Source: Sphagnum compactum
Lineage: Eukaryota; Bryophyta; Sphagnopsida; Sphagnales
Direction: 5' to 3'
DNA: 64,000 nt
NCBI GenBank assembly: GCA_965153455.1
Contig: OZ234494.1
Span: 2,294,001 to 2,358,000, forward strand
The position numbers and the translations under genes were made by a program. Below, piece after piece: positions 61,049 to 64,000 of the stretch. Within the stretch, counting starts at the first letter, position 1. Each line of letters begins with the position of its first letter. Below the pieces are notes generated by a model that had not been told where the DNA came from, ran no database searches, and saw nothing but the letters and a program-made list of their open reading frames with translations.

Positions 61049-64000
61049 ACTTTCTTTCCATTTGGGCTCTTGTTATTTTATTTTCTGTTGTGTACATCTG
61101 ATTCGTATCTAGTGATCAGACCTCAGCAACATGTGGGTCACACTCTCTGTCCTTGAACAGTTTCCACACAAATTGCTACTGTGGATTTGTGCATATTTGT
61201 GGGACTTGGAGTAGGTGCTTGTTAAATGGACAAATATACTAGGTGATAGTTTCTTGGGTTTTTCTTTTTCTTTTGTGGTGCTGACTTCCTGGTTAGGTGA
61301 ACCAGATATGACACTCTAATATTCTAGAATCTAATTCTTTTGAACTCATGTGCAATTACGATATCGCCCCAGGCTGTAATGCTATAACAGATTTCAGATT
61401 TCAAATAACAAAAACCCTTGACCCACATCATCAGAGTGACTGAAATTGTGCCCATGAGGAGATATGGGTCCACCGCTGAATCCCTCCTTTGGGTCAGAGT
61501 TTGAGTCACCGTGGCAAGTTTTGCCTTTTGGGGATTGTCCAAGGTCTTCCAAGGTCTTCTACAAGCAACCGCTTTGTCTTATTTGGTCAACCTTGGATTT
61601 TTCTTTTGGTTTTGTCAGGTCACTAGGTATCGGTTTCTTATGATTTCCTTGGATTTAGCACACATAGAGATTTACTAGTGTGTTTGGAGGGTATCTTACA
61701 TGCATTGATAATGACTCCTCAAAAATGGGTTGCACCTTGTCTACCTACTAGAGGTGTCTTGTTAGCTGTGAAGTTCCTCTTGCGCCGACTGCTTTGCAAT
61801 CCATGTATGCATAGGGTTATGAGAACATATGCCTTGATGATGAGTGGACATTCCTGAAATGCAGGGGCAGACTTAATTTACAACTGGACTTGGCTACTGC
61901 CTTGTTCAAAGTTCTAAGCCCCTTATTTCTTGAATGTCCCCCACCATTGCGCCTTCCCCTACACTTGAAAGCACTGGGAGAAATTTCATAGTGTATTTGG
62001 AAAGCACCTTATATCCATGAATAGTCCTCCTAGAAAAGAGGAGGGATCTTACACAGAAATAGGCGCAATGTCCCTCTCTCACTCTTAAGGAGTTGGTGTA
62101 ACCCTAAACCCTAAATTTTGCTCTAGCCTTTTTTTTTCGGGGGTCATTTCGTATGTTAATTGTGGTAGAGTCACTATTGTCAAGAAAGAACACACAAGAA
62201 AATAAAGAATGGAGAGTGAATTGATTTTTTTAAATTATGAAAACATTAAGGCATATGTTTCAAGATTCATTAGATGGCTTTTGTTACTCTCTAGAAATAG
62301 ACAAGCTCATTTGCACATATATAAGTTTTAGTTATATAATTTGGATTTACATCCATTCAGTATTTAGCAACAACTAGGTATTTTTATCGATTATGTGCCT
62401 AAATAGACAAATTATTATTTTAATTATCATTGATCTGGTGATAGAGCAATGGATATCTATAGTGAGATTGTTGTGATAATATGGTATGCTTTGCATAAGC
62501 AAAACTAGACAAAGATTCTCGATATGTTGGTTCAAGAGTGTCTTCCTAACCAATAATGGTCACATTTTCAAAAAGTTGGAACATATTATTCTATAAGGAA
62601 AAGCTATGAGTCCAAATTGCAATTACTTGGGTGTAGTTGTTGGAGATAGTTCACATATAGAGTTTAGTAAGTGTTGAGTGGAAGGATGGAGGGATACAAA
62701 GAGCTTTATATGAAACTCCAAATCTAAGAGAAAACCTTCTCACACAAGATCTTTCAATTGTTTATGATAGTACCTCTTCTAGACCTTATGCAAATACATT
62801 GAGGGAGAGGTTGGCTTTAAGCAAAAATGAAAAACACCATTGCACATTTAGTGTAACAAAATTCCAAATCTCAACAACATTCAAAAGTTTGGTTGTAACA
62901 CTTTTGTTCATGTGCTTATAGTGTTCACTTGTAACCAAGAAGGAGCTTAAGAGTTTTATTTCCTAGATGGATAGTCATGACAACTATAAGATGCACCAAT
63001 TATGCAAAATCCATCTATTGCACCAATTCACAAACCCATTGCATTCCCTCATATCTAACCTTCAACATATCTATTAGTTCTTGGTGTTATCCTTCATTTG
63101 AGTAAACCTACCCACATTGGGTTGCAAAGAAGGCAATGTGTAGTGGAAATTTTATGAACCACTCCTCTTAACCGTAGCCTAAGGCTTGACTTGAGAATTA
63201 TTTATCTTCCTATTGAATCTTAAGAAACCAACATTAACATTAGGAGTACGTCCATTTTTAAAAAAATAGAAAAACAAACCTAGAGCCATCACAAACACAC
63301 ACACATGCCTTAGTTATTCATTACTCAAACCTTATTACATGTTCCTTCTTGTATAGATTCATGTCCAACCCTCCATTGATACTCTACAAAAATGGCTATA
63401 TCATGCCCAATCCATCAACCCTAAACTATTATGCTACTTCTCTAAAAACATGTGTTCTTCCAAATCTCCACACAATTGGCTAAATTGTGTCCAACTTCTA
63501 GCACCAAAAATACTCCATTCTACTTAAAACTACGTATCTCAAGTTTTCTCCACACCCACCTTCTTCGACGTGCTTCCTTTTTTCATTTTTCACACCCACA
63601 ATCCAAAAGTTTTTTCAACAAGCTTGCATGCATTCATTAATTTCCATCATCGAACATGGATTCCACACCATAAAATTCTCCAAAACATTCCAAAAACAAT
63701 AATAAAAAATAAAATTTATCTATGGGACAATCTCTTTAACCCAATTTTCAAAGAATAAATTGCAAACTTACTTTGGTGTTACATAGATAAATTAATACGC
63801 CCTTGAATACCTATTAAGTGTAATAAAAGGTATTAAGTGGTTATGAATGGCAAGAAAGTAAAATAATCATTATTTGTAACATCTACAAAAATGATGACCC
63901 ACATGGAGGGAATGTTTTCCATCAACTGTATTCATGTTTTTTAAAATAAAACTAACGAGACACCTTATGTGTCAACTAGTGCGTTGTATTTACGTAACTA
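61049..64000. other. RopGEF 3' flank and gene-poor end of window
   Basis: The RopGEF 3' UTR should begin here. Family B repeat copies lie at about 61,672-61,745 (GTGTTTGGAGGGTATCTTAC) and 61,990-62,060 (GTGTATTTGGAAAGCACCTT ... GAGGAGGGATCTTACAC). A telo-box ACCCTAAACCCTAAA lies at 62,101-62,115. Beyond that the sequence is AT-rich without a recognised gene. Confidence 0.4.

Overview
This 64 kb window looks like nuclear DNA of a land plant. It is AT-rich, with long introns, long gene-poor stretches and decayed transposable elements. The complete genes are eukaryotic and spliced: a U6 snRNP Sm-like protein LSM6, a RopGEF with a PRONE domain, and an intronless histone H3. The histone H3 combines Ala31 and Ser87 (as in plant H3.1) with Tyr41 and Leu90 (as in plant H3.3). 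That fits a lineage outside the flowering plants (bryophyte, lycophyte or fern), but this is inference and the species cannot be fixed from the window.

Layout. 1-3.0 kb: LSM6 on the minus strand, three coding exons, with telo-box motifs upstream. 3.6-6.7 kb: no gene recognised. 6.8-7.6 kb: a degenerate array with a period near 10 bp. 8.0-8.4 kb: a CACTA-like transposon end. 10.4-15.2 kb: a decayed Ty3/gypsy retrotransposon on the minus strand (integrase, RNase H, reverse transcriptase, nucleocapsid remnant), abutting a short stretch that resembles plastid ndhF. 17-21 kb: repeats, one hairpin-type MITE and a low-quality-looking homopolymer patch. 22.6-25.2 kb: a four-exon plus-strand gene for a 394-residue acidic, Pro/Thr/Glu-rich repeat protein of unknown function. 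27.9-30.2 kb: a 5'-truncated pseudogene of a phototropin-type AGC kinase, minus strand. 31.4-31.8 kb: histone H3, minus strand. 32-55 kb: gene-poor and very AT-rich, with SINE-like elements, a GC-rich tandem repeat at 49 kb and a cluster of one short inverted-repeat family. 57.0-61.0 kb: RopGEF, plus strand. 61-64 kb: nothing coding recognised.

The genes do not form a functional cluster. LSM6 acts in U6 snRNP and mRNA decay, H3 in chromatin, and RopGEF activates ROP GTPases at the plasma membrane. The most distinctive unnamed structure is a dispersed family of about 60-140 bp elements with TGTAGCCAAA-type inverted termini and an internal TAGCCAAAT...GGCTA palindrome. At least eleven copies or fragments occur in both orientations between 18.6 and 55.3 kb. 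Other items of interest are the unknown acidic protein with three basic FQK/FSK modules, the mixed histone H3, and the kinase pseudogene with an apparent 8-bp deletion in its catalytic loop. Splice sites were placed by hand from GT/AG signals, reading phase and family similarity; no expression data or database search was available.
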